A stretch of 53,964 nucleotides of DNA. Source: Planctomycetia bacterium (GTDB lineage: Bacteria; Planctomycetota; Planctomycetia; Pirellulales; Thermoguttaceae). Below, piece by piece: positions 28,141 through 37,927 of the stretch (positions are counted from its first letter, which is position 1; each line of letters opens with the position of its first letter). The stretch is taken from NCBI GenBank assembly GCA_030527205.1, contig JAUNBG010000025.1:1-53964 (forward strand), in the 5' to 3' direction. The position numbers and the translations under genes were made by a program. The notes under the pieces are model-generated. The model was not told the DNA's origin, did not search any database, and saw nothing but the letters and a program-made list of their open reading frames with translations.

Positions 28141-31100
28141 TCAAGTTATCGTTTTCGACTTTTCGGAACGAAGATTGAATAAGGCAATGAATTCGGGCAT
28201 AAGTCCATAAGCAAAGGCAAGAATTTTTAACGGATGTAAGACATTTTTATCGGTTCCCTGTTCCATTTGAATTCGACAGGAATTGCATTCAGAACAACCG
28301 ATTTGAATGGTCGGTTCGCGAAGGGCAAGAAAGAGCGGCATTCCCAAGCGTAAGCTTCGGGCATAATTCTTTTTTTTCATTCCAATAACGCCTCCAGAAC
28401 CGCAACAGCCGCGTTCCAATCGGCGAACATTTAATGCGGGAATTAATTGTAAAAGTTCTTGAGCTGGCGTTGAAACATTCAATGAATCTCCGGTCAACGC
28501 CAATGTTCGACAAGGCGCATGATAACCGAGAGAATAAGGAAGCGGAGAAAAATTGAGCTCGAGCATTCCTTCTTGATGTAACCCATATAAATAAGAACAG
28601 ATGTCCATTGTATTTTCTGCAACGAGTCTCGTTTCCTGATCGTCATGCAAATAAAGATATTCCTGACGAATACAGACAGCGGATATCGGCTCCAATGTAA
28701 TAACTTGATAACCTTGTCGAACGGCGTCAATAAGGGCATTGACATTTCTTTGAGAAATGATTTCTGCTTTATAATTATCGCCTAAGGAAAACGCCTGATG
28801 TCCCGAATTTTTTTGTCGTCGCGGAATATAAACCGTTATTCCGTTATGTTCCAAAATTTTAACGGCAGCCTCAACCAGTTTTAGGTCATAATGATTCGCG
28901 TATGTATCAAGGAAAAGGGCAATTTTTCGTTCGCTTCGACGAATCGGCGAAGATTGTCGCTTTTTCAAAGCCAGTCTGGATAAATAACTTAAACGAGATA
29001 ATTTGGGGAGTTTGCGTCCTTGGGGTAAATTTAATGTTTTTTCTAAAATCCAACGAGTTGTTCGATTGGTCTGAATATAGTTCATAATTCCGCTGAAAAT
29101 TGACGTTATATTCAAAATAATGTCGATATTGGAAAAGAATCTATCGGATAAGGAAAGGCCATGAGCAGCGTTATAAGCGCTCTTAATATGAAAGACGAGT
29201 TTGGGAATATCGGTTTTGGAAGGGCATTCCTGAACGCAACAATGGCAGAAAAGGCAATATTCCGAAATGATTCGAGCGTCCTCGTTTGTTAACGTTTCCA
29301 ATTGAAGTTTGCCGTCCAAAATGCCGCGAAGAAAATTGGATTTGGTTCGACAGGAAACGGTTTCGTCCGGCGTATGCCGAAATATCGGACACATTCGGAC
29401 TTCGGGCGTTCGACTTCGACAAAGTCCGCAACCAGAACAGGAAAAAGTCGAATCGGATATTTTATTTGCTTCCCATTTGAGTTGAAATGCCAGTTGACTC
29501 TCGAATGAGTTGTTTTCCGAAGCCGATTTTTGAGGGAAAACGACTTGATTTGTTGAATCAAACGTTTCAATGTTTGTCGACGACTCGAATGACGAGAATA
29601 GCGAGCGAAATTCATTTTTGTTTGCCAATAAATTTTGAATTTCGTTTTTGATCGTTTCATCAAAACCATTTTGGAACGACTTTGAAACTTGATTGCTCTT
29701 TTGATTGGGCTTCGGCTTCTCTTGCAGAGTTGTTGAGTCGACGAGATTTTGATTCAAAACCTGATCAATTTCTTGACTTGAACAATCATTGGAACGTTGA
29801 CGGGAAGAAAATAAAATGTCTTGATCCTTTGTTTCCTTTGGCGAAGCGTTACGAGAAACAATGGATTTTTTCGAATCGAAACAATCTTCCGCTTCCGACG
29901 AAACCGAGTTATCCAAATCTATTGGATGATCAAAACGCTTTAAATCGTCAACGTTTTTTGAATTGTTCGCTTCTTTGTGAATCGTTGAGTTTTTTTGAGA
30001 ATCCGAATTATTGAACGAATTTGAAATGTTTGAATAATTCCATTGATTCAAAGGGGGAACAGAGAAATCATTTGAAGATAAATGATTGAATATTGGCAAT
30101 TGAGGGACAATGATTCCGGGATTAAAAATATTTTTTGGATCAATAAGTTTTTTAATATGAGCAAAAACCGGGGCAAGATTCGGATAACGTTTCGGAATCG
30201 TTAAGGATTTAGCGCGACCTAAACCTTTTGCAGCGCCAACGGTTCCTCCATATTTATCAACAAGAGCGAATATTTCGCTGGCCCATTGCGTCATCGAGTT
30301 TAAAAAGAACGGTTCTCTTGTATCCAAAATTGGTTGAAGACGAATTTGTCCTATTCCGATATGTCCGCTTAAAGAATAGGTTATTTCATTTTTTTTCAAA
30401 ATATTTTGAATTTCATGAATAAAAGATGGCAAAGTTGAAACGGGAACAATAATGTCTTCCAGAAGAGAAATAATTTGAAAAGGCTTGGCGATTCTGAATA
30501 AAGCGACCTGCGATTTGCGCAAAAGATCGCGAAAAAGTTCTGTTTCCGCATGATGAAATGCGAGCCAGGAACCAAAACTCAATCCTTTTTGATCGCGAAT
30601 GCGATGAACAAGCAGATTCAGTTTTTCGCTGAGTTCTCTTGGGGAATCGCAATCAAGTTCGACGATAACAGCAACTTCTGTATCATTGGGAAGGATCGGA
30701 ATAAAACGTTTATCCCAATCGCGAACCATATTAATGATTCGACGGTCAATGAGTTCACAAAGAGTTGGTTGACTGTCTAAAATGGGAAGAATAGCTTTCG
30801 TCGCTTTTTCCATTGAGTCAAAGAGGAAAATAATGGCGCCGGAATTATTTGCCAAAACGGTTGTCGATAAAAGCGCTTCGGTAATAATGCCAAGCGTTCC
30901 TTCTGAACCGGCAATAAGACGGGCAAAATGAAACATTTCATTTTGGATAACCCCTTCCAGACGATAACCTGGACAATCAATGGCGTTCGATTTTTGTTCT
31001 TTTAATATGGAATCAGATGCGTTTTTTATTATTTGAACGATATTGATTTCCAATGGATCAGTTAAATCATTCAGAGGAACCGGTCGCAGATTTTTAATGG

Positions 31101-31626
31101 TTCCGTTGGGCAAAACGACCTGAAGTTCTCGAATATAATCATGAGGGAAGCCGTATCGCAACCAACGAGGGCCAATGCTGTCTGTTGCTAAAATGCTTCC
31201 CAATGTATTTGTCGGCAAATGTCCAGCGGAAGGGGAAAAAAAATGACGTTTTGTTCGTCGCAAAAGATCGTTGACGCGTTCCCGAACAGCGCCGGGCTGA
31301 ACCAAAACGGATTCGTCGTCGGCATGAATCATTCGTTTCATATATCGAGTAAAGTCGAGAATCAAGCCATTGCCGAGCGAACCTCCGTTTAAACTGGTTC
31401 CGCTTCCGCGAGGATGAACAGGAATTTTCAATTCGGAAGCATAGCGAATCGTTGCGACAACATCATGAACCGAGCGCGGATAAATGACTCCTAACGGCTT
31501 ATATTCGAACATTCCCGCATCTGTTGAATACAGTTGCAGAATAACATTGTCGCAACGAACATCGCCAGAAATCAAGCCTCGCAAATCGTCTTGAAGTCGC
31601 GATTGTTGTATGGAAAGCGTTGTCAT
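28141..31626 (-). CDS. YdiJ-like FAD-linked oxidase fused to 4Fe-4S and CCG domains
   Basis: 1161 residues from the ATG at 31626; an in-frame TTG at 31707 adds 27 residues. Order of parts: FAD-binding domain (about 30-220; PRGSGTSLNGGSLGNGLILD), FAD-oxidase C-terminal domain (to about 510; ending GLGRAKSLTIPKRYPN and DPKNIFNPGII), a low-complexity linker of about 205 residues, two 4Fe-4S motifs from about 728 (CSGCGLCRSR...MCP and CLFCHCCVQECP), then a CCG domain (HAPCRTLAL, RGCCGSGG, GCSECNSC). E. coli YdiJ has the same order but no long linker. Such enzymes oxidise D-2-hydroxyacids (lactate, 2-hydroxyglutarate) and pass electrons on. Confidence 0.9.
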   Translation of the reverse strand: MTTLSIQQSRLQDDLRGLISGDVRCDNVILQLYSTDAGMFEYKPLGVIYPRSVHDVVATIRYASELKIPVHPRGSGTSLNGGSLGNGLILDFTRYMKRMIHADDESVLVQPGAVRERVNDLLRRTKRHFFSPSAGHLPTNTLGSILATDSIGPRWLRYGFPHDYIRELQVVLPNGTIKNLRPVPLNDLTDPLEINIVQIIKNASDSILKEQKSNAIDCPGYRLEGVIQNEMFHFARLIAGSEGTLGIITEALLSTTVLANNSGAIIFLFDSMEKATKAILPILDSQPTLCELIDRRIINMVRDWDKRFIPILPNDTEVAVIVELDCDSPRELSEKLNLLVHRIRDQKGLSFGSWLAFHHAETELFRDLLRKSQVALFRIAKPFQIISLLEDIIVPVSTLPSFIHEIQNILKKNEITYSLSGHIGIGQIRLQPILDTREPFFLNSMTQWASEIFALVDKYGGTVGAAKGLGRAKSLTIPKRYPNLAPVFAHIKKLIDPKNIFNPGIIVPQLPIFNHLSSNDFSVPPLNQWNYSNISNSFNNSDSQKNSTIHKEANNSKNVDDLKRFDHPIDLDNSVSSEAEDCFDSKKSIVSRNASPKETKDQDILFSSRQRSNDCSSQEIDQVLNQNLVDSTTLQEKPKPNQKSNQVSKSFQNGFDETIKNEIQNLLANKNEFRSLFSSFESSTNIETFDSTNQVVFPQKSASENNSFESQLAFQLKWEANKISDSTFSCSGCGLCRSRTPEVRMCPIFRHTPDETVSCRTKSNFLRGILDGKLQLETLTNEDARIISEYCLFCHCCVQECPSKTDIPKLVFHIKSAYNAAHGLSLSDRFFSNIDIILNITSIFSGIMNYIQTNRTTRWILEKTLNLPQGRKLPKLSRLSYLSRLALKKRQSSPIRRSERKIALFLDTYANHYDLKLVEAAVKILEHNGITVYIPRRQKNSGHQAFSLGDNYKAEIISQRNVNALIDAVRQGYQVITLEPISAVCIRQEYLYLHDDQETRLVAENTMDICSYLYGLHQEGMLELNFSPLPYSLGYHAPCRTLALTGDSLNVSTPAQELLQLIPALNVRRLERGCCGSGGVIGMKKKNYARSLRLGMPLFLALREPTIQIGCSECNSCRIQMEQGTDKNVLHPLKILAFAYGLMPEFIALFNLRSEKSKTIT

Positions 31627-31848
31627 TTTAGTTGTCTCTTGGACTTTCCCCGAATTTTGAATTTTTAACTTGATTTTGTTGAAATTCTTGATTATTGAAT
31701 CTTTCAATTGTCAAACCAGACAACTTATTCGAAACGAATTTCCGAAAACAAATCCGAATCAAACTAGCCCAATAATCAAGGCTTTTCAATAGGTTTGATT
31801 ATATATTATATTGATTGATAACAAGGACTCATAAACATTTTTTGGGGG

Positions 31849-32832
31849 TTATAAGTCGTCGATATTCTTAAAAATATACATTCCGTTGTTTTCGTCGGCC
31901 AGCTGACGAAATGACGAGTTTTTTCGGCGGTTTTGATGTCCGAATTCAATGACATGAATTTGAGCGATGTCATTTCGGATTCTCATCGAACGAATTTGAG
32001 CTAAAGTTGCCGTTCCGATTTCTTCATCGGCGTCCGTTAAAAAAAAGATAACATCAGGTTTAAGCGAGACAGCTTTTTCAATGGCCTTAAGCGAATTCGT
32101 TCCGCCAGTCGGAAAAAGCGACTGAAGAAAAAGGATCATTTTTCGTTTATTCGATTCATTGACGTCAAGCAGTCGGGAATTTTGAAAGATTTCTGCTTCA
32201 TGATTATAATAAACGAGTTGAAATTTCAGAACGCCTTTTTGAGGATCAAGACTTTGAATGCTTTTTTGAGCTTCCTCAACGGCGTAACGCATCGGACGTT
32301 CGCTGTTCCATTTCATGCTGTCAGAACGATCAAGAACATAAACGAAACGTCGACCGGTTCCTTTGAGGTCGGCGAATCCAACCGATTGACCGCCAGAGCC
32401 ATTTTGGGCATTTCCGATTGATGATCCAAGTCCGCTTAACAAATCCTTTTTCAGCGAATGATCAGACGATCCGGAAGAAGTCATTCCAATGCGTTGAGGC
32501 GAAAAAAGTTCATTGCGAAGATTATTGTCATTTTCCGTTTCCGATAATATTTTATCTATTGTTGAACGGGAAGAACCGTTTGCTGCAGAAGACGATTGAT
32601 TGTTTTTCGCTATTTCTTTGGGCGTTTCATATCCGTTGCTTGTTGAAAAAACGATTCCAACGGCGTTTGTATTTCGTTCGCCCAAAACATTTCCGGGTTG
32701 AGGCGTTTGAGAAACGAAATAAAGGAGAATCAAAAGCAAGAAAAAATGAAATAGAATTGAACAAAACCAAGACGATATTTCCTTTTTCAATCCCAGAACA
32801 GAAAAGATTTTTGACGTTAATTGAGATTTCAA
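31849..32832 (-). CDS. Membrane-anchored VWA-domain protein, TTG start
   Basis: 327 residues. Start is TTG at 32832 with GGGAGA (32838-32843) five bases upstream. TM helix at about 22-40, then a Ser/Gly/Asn-rich linker (50-155), then a VWA domain. The metal site (MIDAS) is intact: D168-x-S-x-S172 in YVLDRSDSM, Thr in PTGGTNS, Asp in FLTDADEE. VWA domains bind protein partners through Mg2+. TonB/ExbD-like planctomycete proteins with this layout are common but of unknown role. Located 220 bp upstream of the YdiJ-like gene. Confidence 0.85.
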   Translation of the reverse strand: MKSQLTSKIFSVLGLKKEISSWFCSILFHFFLLLILLYFVSQTPQPGNVLGERNTNAVGIVFSTSNGYETPKEIAKNNQSSSAANGSSRSTIDKILSETENDNNLRNELFSPQRIGMTSSGSSDHSLKKDLLSGLGSSIGNAQNGSGGQSVGFADLKGTGRRFVYVLDRSDSMKWNSERPMRYAVEEAQKSIQSLDPQKGVLKFQLVYYNHEAEIFQNSRLLDVNESNKRKMILFLQSLFPTGGTNSLKAIEKAVSLKPDVIFFLTDADEEIGTATLAQIRSMRIRNDIAQIHVIEFGHQNRRKNSSFRQLADENNGMYIFKNIDDL

Positions 32833-32979
32833 ACGATTCTCCCGATCAAAGTTGAATTTGTGTTAAGAAATTCCTTATATTTCAATGGCATGAAACGCGT
32901 CGACCAAAATATTATCGGAATATTTTCGTTTCGGCCAGGCATTTTTTTTGATAAAAGAGTCGATTCAATTTTCCTTATT

Positions 32980-33085
32980 AATAAACGTTTTCCTTGAAAA
33001 TTTTGAAATGCGGCAATTTATGGAGCCGCATTAACAAAGGATATGCGGCGGCGAAGCGGAAAAATCTGAGCGTCGGCTCTATATT
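32980..33085 (-). repeat. R2 element, copy b
   Basis: Starts six bases after the stop of the DUF374 gene and reads in the same direction as it. Perfect hairpin AATGCGGC / GCCGCATT (33007-33014, 33025-33032), 10-base loop AATTTATGGA. Confidence 0.84.
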
Positions 33086-33090
33086 CAAAA

Positions 33091-33942
33091 CTATTGCAAG
33101 TCGGTCAACGGGTTCGTAAACGGGGCAACGAGGGACGGATTATTGAGGGGGAAATCGGGCGTCCCTTCCAAGTTCGATATCAAAGTTTCGGATTGGATGA
33201 TTGCTTGACGGGGGGTTACAAAATAAGACGTCGAATGTTTGGGGCCGTCCAAAATACTCGAAGCATTTTCATAGGAATCGAAGGAAGCCGCCCAATGTTC
33301 TGCTTCTTCTGTGAGATAATTGAGAAGCGATTCGACTTTAACGCGATAATATTCAATCATTTCTTTCGAAAGAACGGGCGGAATATTGATGTCTCCGCTG
33401 ACGATAATGCGACAGCGACTTCCATATCGGGGAATGGCGAACCGATCCCAACTCGAAACGCGATAAGGGCGATCATAACCGATTCCCAAAAGAACTAACG
33501 GAAATTGAAGTTTCGAAGCCAGATAAATGCAGCCGGGCGCTAAAGTTCTTCGAGGACCTCGCGGTCCATCTGGCGCCATTGTCAGATGAAGCCGTTTGCC
33601 CTTTTTGATCAAATTCAATATCGCTTGAACGTTTCCGTGATAAGTTGACCCGCGAACCGTTTCAAAACCAAATCGAGAAGCAACCTGTTCCAATAAATCA
33701 GCGTCTTTATGTTTGCTGATCAGCATTCCAATATTGCAATTCTTTCGCAAATAGATTAAAAATTGGATATATTCATGCCAAAAAATATAAAGACGATGTT
33801 TTCCGTCATTAGCATAAGCTGGATCAACAATTGGATCATAATAAGCGACTTGCCTGTCCAACGAGCCCATCCAACGATTGACAACGGAAGCAAGGAGACT
33901 CCCAGAGGCATTGATTAACGTTTTTTTGACAAAATTTTGCAT
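33091..33942 (-). CDS. DUF374-type lysophospholipid acyltransferase-like protein
   Basis: 283 residues if started at the ATG at 33942; the frame also offers an ATG at 34104 (337 residues, with an extra hydrophobic segment). The shorter form gives the family N-terminus and leaves 183 bp for promoters of this gene and divergent pyk, so it is preferred. Family marks: IFWHEYIQFLIYL (HxxxxD-like, the Asp is not obvious), SKHKDADLLEQVASRFGFETVRGST and MAPDGPRGPRRTLAPGCIYLA. DUF374 proteins resemble LPLAT acyltransferases that modify lipid A or phospholipids. The C-terminal 80 residues are extra. Confidence 0.85.
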   Translation of the reverse strand: MQNFVKKTLINASGSLLASVVNRWMGSLDRQVAYYDPIVDPAYANDGKHRLYIFWHEYIQFLIYLRKNCNIGMLISKHKDADLLEQVASRFGFETVRGSTYHGNVQAILNLIKKGKRLHLTMAPDGPRGPRRTLAPGCIYLASKLQFPLVLLGIGYDRPYRVSSWDRFAIPRYGSRCRIIVSGDINIPPVLSKEMIEYYRVKVESLLNYLTEEAEHWAASFDSYENASSILDGPKHSTSYFVTPRQAIIQSETLISNLEGTPDFPLNNPSLVAPFTNPLTDLQ

Positions 33943-34125
33943 AAATATTGATTTTAGAATGCTTTTTATGAGAGTTGAGGCTGTAAAAAGTCGATCAGAT
34001 GAGCGCAGAATCCCAATTAATCCTAAACTATTTATAACAAAGATTAACAGATCGAGCAAGAGGCAAAACGCCTTTGAGAGAAAATTTCGACCGATCCATA
34101 ACATTTTAACAGGAATGAAATTTCA

Positions 34126-35694
34126 ATGACGATAACCGATTATTCTCGTTTTCCCCGACATAAACCTTGCCGCACAAAAATCGTTGCAACGCTGGGCCCG
34201 GCTTCCGATTCGGAAGAAAAAATGAAAGAACTGATTCAAGCAGGCGTCGATCTTTTTCGATTAAATTGCGCCCATAAAAGTCTTCGAGAAAACGAAGAGA
34301 TCATTCGTCGCATACGAAAAGTCAGTCAAGAGCAAGGTCAACCGATCGCCATTCTTGCCGATCTTGCCGGTCCCAAAATGAGACTTGGCGAACTTCCAAA
34401 CGGGTCTTATTTTTGTCAAAATGGCGCAACCGTCCGCTTTGTCCGCGGCCAGACGTCGACGCAACCAGAAACATTAACAACGAGTTATGAACCGTTATTG
34501 GACGATTTGAAAATCGGAGATCGCGTTTTATTGGCCGACGGAACTGTAACGTTTCAAGTCGTTGGCAAAAAAATTGACGCTTCATCTCAAAATCGAATGT
34601 TAGACGAAGTCGAATGCCGCGTTTTACAAGCAGGAGTTGTTCGAAGTCGACAAGGGATTAATCTTCCTGGCGTTCAACTCAGCATTCCAACGCTTCAGCC
34701 GAACGATATCGAAAATGCAACGGAAGCGGTTCGATTGGGAATTGATTTTCTCGGTTTGAGTTTTGTCCGGTCTCCTCAAGACATTCTTGATCTTCGCCAT
34801 ATTCTGATTCAGGCGGCCGAAAAAAATGTTGGTTCAGAATTTTGGAACGACCTTATTCCCGAAGATCGTTCTCTTTATTATCCGAATATCATAGCCAAAA
34901 TCGAAAAACAGGAAGCGCTTCCCTTATTGGACGACATAATCCAAACAGCGGACGGAATTATGATTGCTCGCGGCGATTTGGGGGTCGAAGTCGATATTGC
35001 CCGGATCGCGGTTCTCCAAAAACAGATGATTGAATCTTGTCGTTATTGGACGAAACCGGTTATCGTTGCGACTCAAATGTTGGAAAGCATGATCGAAGAA
35101 ACAATTCCAACGCGGGCAGAAGCAACCGACGTTGCCAACGCGATTCTTGATGGCGCTGACGCTTGTATGCTCTCCGCCGAAACAGCGATTGGCAAACATC
35201 CAGTTGAAGCCGTTAATATGATGAATCGGATTGCTCGAGAAACGGAAATGATTTTGGAAAAACGTTCATTAATTGAAAAAGATTGTCGAATCAAAACGAT
35301 GAATATTATGAATAATCTGACTCTTCCAGAGGCGGTTCGCGTTTCGATTGCTGTTTGCGATGCGGCGGGTCAGTTGGCGGATACCGTTTCGGCTTCGATG
35401 ATTTTTGTTGCGACTCAAACAGGCCGAACAGCGCTCAATTTATCAAAAATGCGCAATTTTGTTATGACAGTCGGAACAAGTTCATCCTTAACCGTTTTGC
35501 GTCGTCTTTGTCTTTATTGGGGCGTTATTCCTGTCGGCAATGTTCAAAGCGATCCGTCTCAAATGTTGACGACTCTCGTTGAGCGAGCTCAGGAAAGGGA
35601 TTATCTTTCTCCAAACGATCTTGTTATTCTTGTTTCAGGAATCGGGACAATAAGTAATAATCAAAATGTTATTTATGCTCATAAGGTTTCCTGA
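34126..35694 (+). CDS. pyk: Pyruvate kinase
   Basis: 522 residues, somewhat longer than the usual 470-480. It converts phosphoenolpyruvate and ADP to pyruvate and ATP. Landmarks: CRTKIVATLGPASDSEEKM, LADLAGPKMRLGEL, the active-site region IIAKIEKQEALPLLDDI, IMIARGDLGVEVD, KPVIVATQMLESM, and CMLSAETAIGKHPVEAV. The C-terminal allosteric-type domain is present (SASMIFVATQTGRTALNLS). Start ATG 34126, AGGA upstream. First gene of the plus-strand block; a degenerate R4 follows its stop. Confidence 0.97.
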   Translation: MTITDYSRFPRHKPCRTKIVATLGPASDSEEKMKELIQAGVDLFRLNCAHKSLRENEEIIRRIRKVSQEQGQPIAILADLAGPKMRLGELPNGSYFCQNGATVRFVRGQTSTQPETLTTSYEPLLDDLKIGDRVLLADGTVTFQVVGKKIDASSQNRMLDEVECRVLQAGVVRSRQGINLPGVQLSIPTLQPNDIENATEAVRLGIDFLGLSFVRSPQDILDLRHILIQAAEKNVGSEFWNDLIPEDRSLYYPNIIAKIEKQEALPLLDDIIQTADGIMIARGDLGVEVDIARIAVLQKQMIESCRYWTKPVIVATQMLESMIEETIPTRAEATDVANAILDGADACMLSAETAIGKHPVEAVNMMNRIARETEMILEKRSLIEKDCRIKTMNIMNNLTLPEAVRVSIAVCDAAGQLADTVSASMIFVATQTGRTALNLSKMRNFVMTVGTSSSLTVLRRLCLYWGVIPVGNVQSDPSQMLTTLVERAQERDYLSPNDLVILVSGIGTISNNQNVIYAHKVS

Positions 35695-35699
35695 TATGC

Positions 35700-35795
35700 G
35701 ATTCGATTGAAAATCTCCAATCGACAGGTTCGCAATCCCGACAACGACGGACGGATTATTGACGGCAAAGCCCGTTACTCATTTTAACTTCGTAA
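35700..35795 (+). repeat. R4 element
   Basis: TTCGCAATCCCGACAACGAC, GGACGGATTATTGACGGCAA and CCCGTTACTCATTTTAACTT lie six bases past the pyk stop codon. The blocks match the copies at 7.7 and 9.4 kb. Confidence 0.55.
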
Positions 35796-35897
35796 TAAGC
35801 CGCAAAAATAAACCTTGATTGTCTGAATAAAATAAAGTATATTATTGGTTGACTGTTATTCATTTTCGAAAAAGCTTTATTTTAACAGGGTTTTATT

Positions 35898-37817
35898 ATG
35901 CAAATTTCTCGAAGAGGTTTTATTCAATCGTCGTCGTTGACAACGACAGGACTTTTTTTGTCCCTGACTGGGTTGTTGGAGAATTTTTTGACCGCAGCCG
36001 AAAAGTCGATAGCGAACCAGAACCGTTGTTTTGCAGACGGTCAAACATTTTATTTCCCGTCTTCAAACGATGTCGCTCTCAACGGACTTTTTGGAACGGC
36101 ATACGCCAAATCGCTTCAACGACTTGGCGAAGCTCCGATTGATTCTGTTGACTTTATTCTTGCCGACGTCAACTTCAATCAGAATCGCCGTTTTACAAAT
36201 TACAGCGGCGATATTTCTGGACGCTATATCGAAATAACGTCTTTAACTTCGCATTCCGGAAAACTGACGACGGCAATCTTGCCGGAACTCATTGATAAAT
36301 TAGTTGAATTTCAAAAAGAAGACGGTCATTTCGGAGCGGACGTCGATTGGAATAAAACCGTTGATCTTGCGGCGTCGACCGATCAATCGCTTGAAATGCC
36401 GATTCTTTGGGGAAACGGGCGACTTTTGCTCGGTTTATTGGCCGCTTATGAACGTTTTGGAAACGAAAAGGCTTTGGAAGCGGCAAAAAAATTGGCTGAC
36501 TTTTATGTCAATATTGTTGTCAAACGATTTTGCGATCCGAATCGAATGACTGAATATGAAAAGAAGGCCGCCGGTTATGCCGCCGCTTATGTAACCTGCG
36601 TTTTTCATGGAATGGAAGGACTCGTTCGCGCCTGGCGAATCACAGAGGACAAAAAATATCTTGATACAGCGATTCAAATGGCCGATTTTCATGAACATTT
36701 CGATGTTCTTCCGGTTGGGCATAGTCATGGGAGCATTAGCGCGCATGAAGCTCTGCTTATGATTTATGAAGAGACCGGCGAGAAAAAATATCTTGACCGG
36801 GTTACTCAACGTTGGGAAAAAGCGGTCAGCGAAGGTTATATCAATCCTTGCGGCGGCGTTTCGGAAAAATTTGAGATCAATTATCCAAGCGACGAAGGTT
36901 GTTCGGAAGCAGATTGGCTCCGGCTCAATCTGATGCTTTGGCGAAACACAAGAGAAACAAAATATATTGATTTTGCGGAAAGAATGTTGTTTAACGCTTA
37001 TTTGGCTAATCAATGGGCGACGGGCGGTTTTGGACATCGGCGACTCGGCGTTGACGAAAAAGGGGTCTTTTCCTGGCAGGAAAGATACGCGGAATCATAT
37101 TGGTGTTGCAGTTATCATGGGCCGCTTGGATATTATGAATGGAAACAATTTCTCGCCGTCGGAGCAGAAAAAGGACAGAATAATGATCAGAAAAAAATGA
37201 TTTATTATAATTTTCCCGTCGCTTTTCGGACTCCCATTCAATTCAGCGGAGAAAAATGGACGCTTGAATCGGATTCGCTTGCTGAAAAGCTGGATAAAAT
37301 TCCGGTCAAAACGCGCGTTTCTGTCGTTTGTTCCGAGAATGCAACGTCAACAATTGATTTGGCTTTGCGAATTCCCGATTGGGCGGAAAAAATCAACGTT
37401 AAAGTTAAAATGAAGGGAAATTCAAACGAAAAGGAATTTTCCTCTCAAGCCTCAGAAATTCAAAAAGGCGAAGGATATTTCGTTCTGTCCGATTTGGAAT
37501 CCGGGTCGGAACTGACAATTGAATATGTCGCGTTTCCGATTCTTGAAGATCGACGATTTCATCGAATTGAAACGATAGCTTCAGAAAAAAAACCTATTGA
37601 ACTTTCCGAGGTTGTTTTGCGTTACGGACCGGATATTTATATTTCTAAAAACAATGACGGTTCAAAAATCGAAGACCTTGAATTAGAATCGTCCTTGGAT
37701 TCGAACGGCAACCGCCGATTTTCCATTCCGGATTCGCTTTCCTGTATTTCAAAAATGAGCGACGAAGAACGGGACGGAAAACATTCCTTTGTTTTTAATG
37801 TTCGATGTTCAAAATAA
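35898..37817 (+). CDS. Tat-exported GH127-like (DUF1680) beta-L-arabinofuranosidase
   Basis: 639 residues. Twin-arginine signal SRRGFIQSSSLTTTG at the N-terminus. The (alpha/alpha)6 barrel follows, and the zinc ligands of GH127 can be matched: Glu333 and Cys335 in SDEGCSEADW, Cys403 and Cys404 in YWCCSYHGP. In the characterised enzyme HypBA1 one of these cysteines is the nucleophile. The C-terminal beta-sandwich is in place (to 639). It would release L-arabinofuranose or a related pentose from plant-type glycans outside the cytoplasm. The family is diverse, so substrate is open. Followed 110 bp later by xylB. Start ATG 35898. Confidence 0.82.
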   Translation: MQISRRGFIQSSSLTTTGLFLSLTGLLENFLTAAEKSIANQNRCFADGQTFYFPSSNDVALNGLFGTAYAKSLQRLGEAPIDSVDFILADVNFNQNRRFTNYSGDISGRYIEITSLTSHSGKLTTAILPELIDKLVEFQKEDGHFGADVDWNKTVDLAASTDQSLEMPILWGNGRLLLGLLAAYERFGNEKALEAAKKLADFYVNIVVKRFCDPNRMTEYEKKAAGYAAAYVTCVFHGMEGLVRAWRITEDKKYLDTAIQMADFHEHFDVLPVGHSHGSISAHEALLMIYEETGEKKYLDRVTQRWEKAVSEGYINPCGGVSEKFEINYPSDEGCSEADWLRLNLMLWRNTRETKYIDFAERMLFNAYLANQWATGGFGHRRLGVDEKGVFSWQERYAESYWCCSYHGPLGYYEWKQFLAVGAEKGQNNDQKKMIYYNFPVAFRTPIQFSGEKWTLESDSLAEKLDKIPVKTRVSVVCSENATSTIDLALRIPDWAEKINVKVKMKGNSNEKEFSSQASEIQKGEGYFVLSDLESGSELTIEYVAFPILEDRRFHRIETIASEKKPIELSEVVLRYGPDIYISKNNDGSKIEDLELESSLDSNGNRRFSIPDSLSCISKMSDEERDGKHSFVFNVRCSK

Positions 37818-37927
37818 ACGCTTGATTGTTGTTCTCAAAACTGTTTATATCGACAAAAAGATTATCGTTTATATCGGCGACAAATAAAGATCAACTGACA
37901 TCCAAAAGCAAACAAAGGTTTTATTCA

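Noticed and set aside
33943..34104. Longer form of the DUF374 protein
   Set aside because: It would leave only 21 bp between divergent starts; not excluded, but the shorter form fits the family better.
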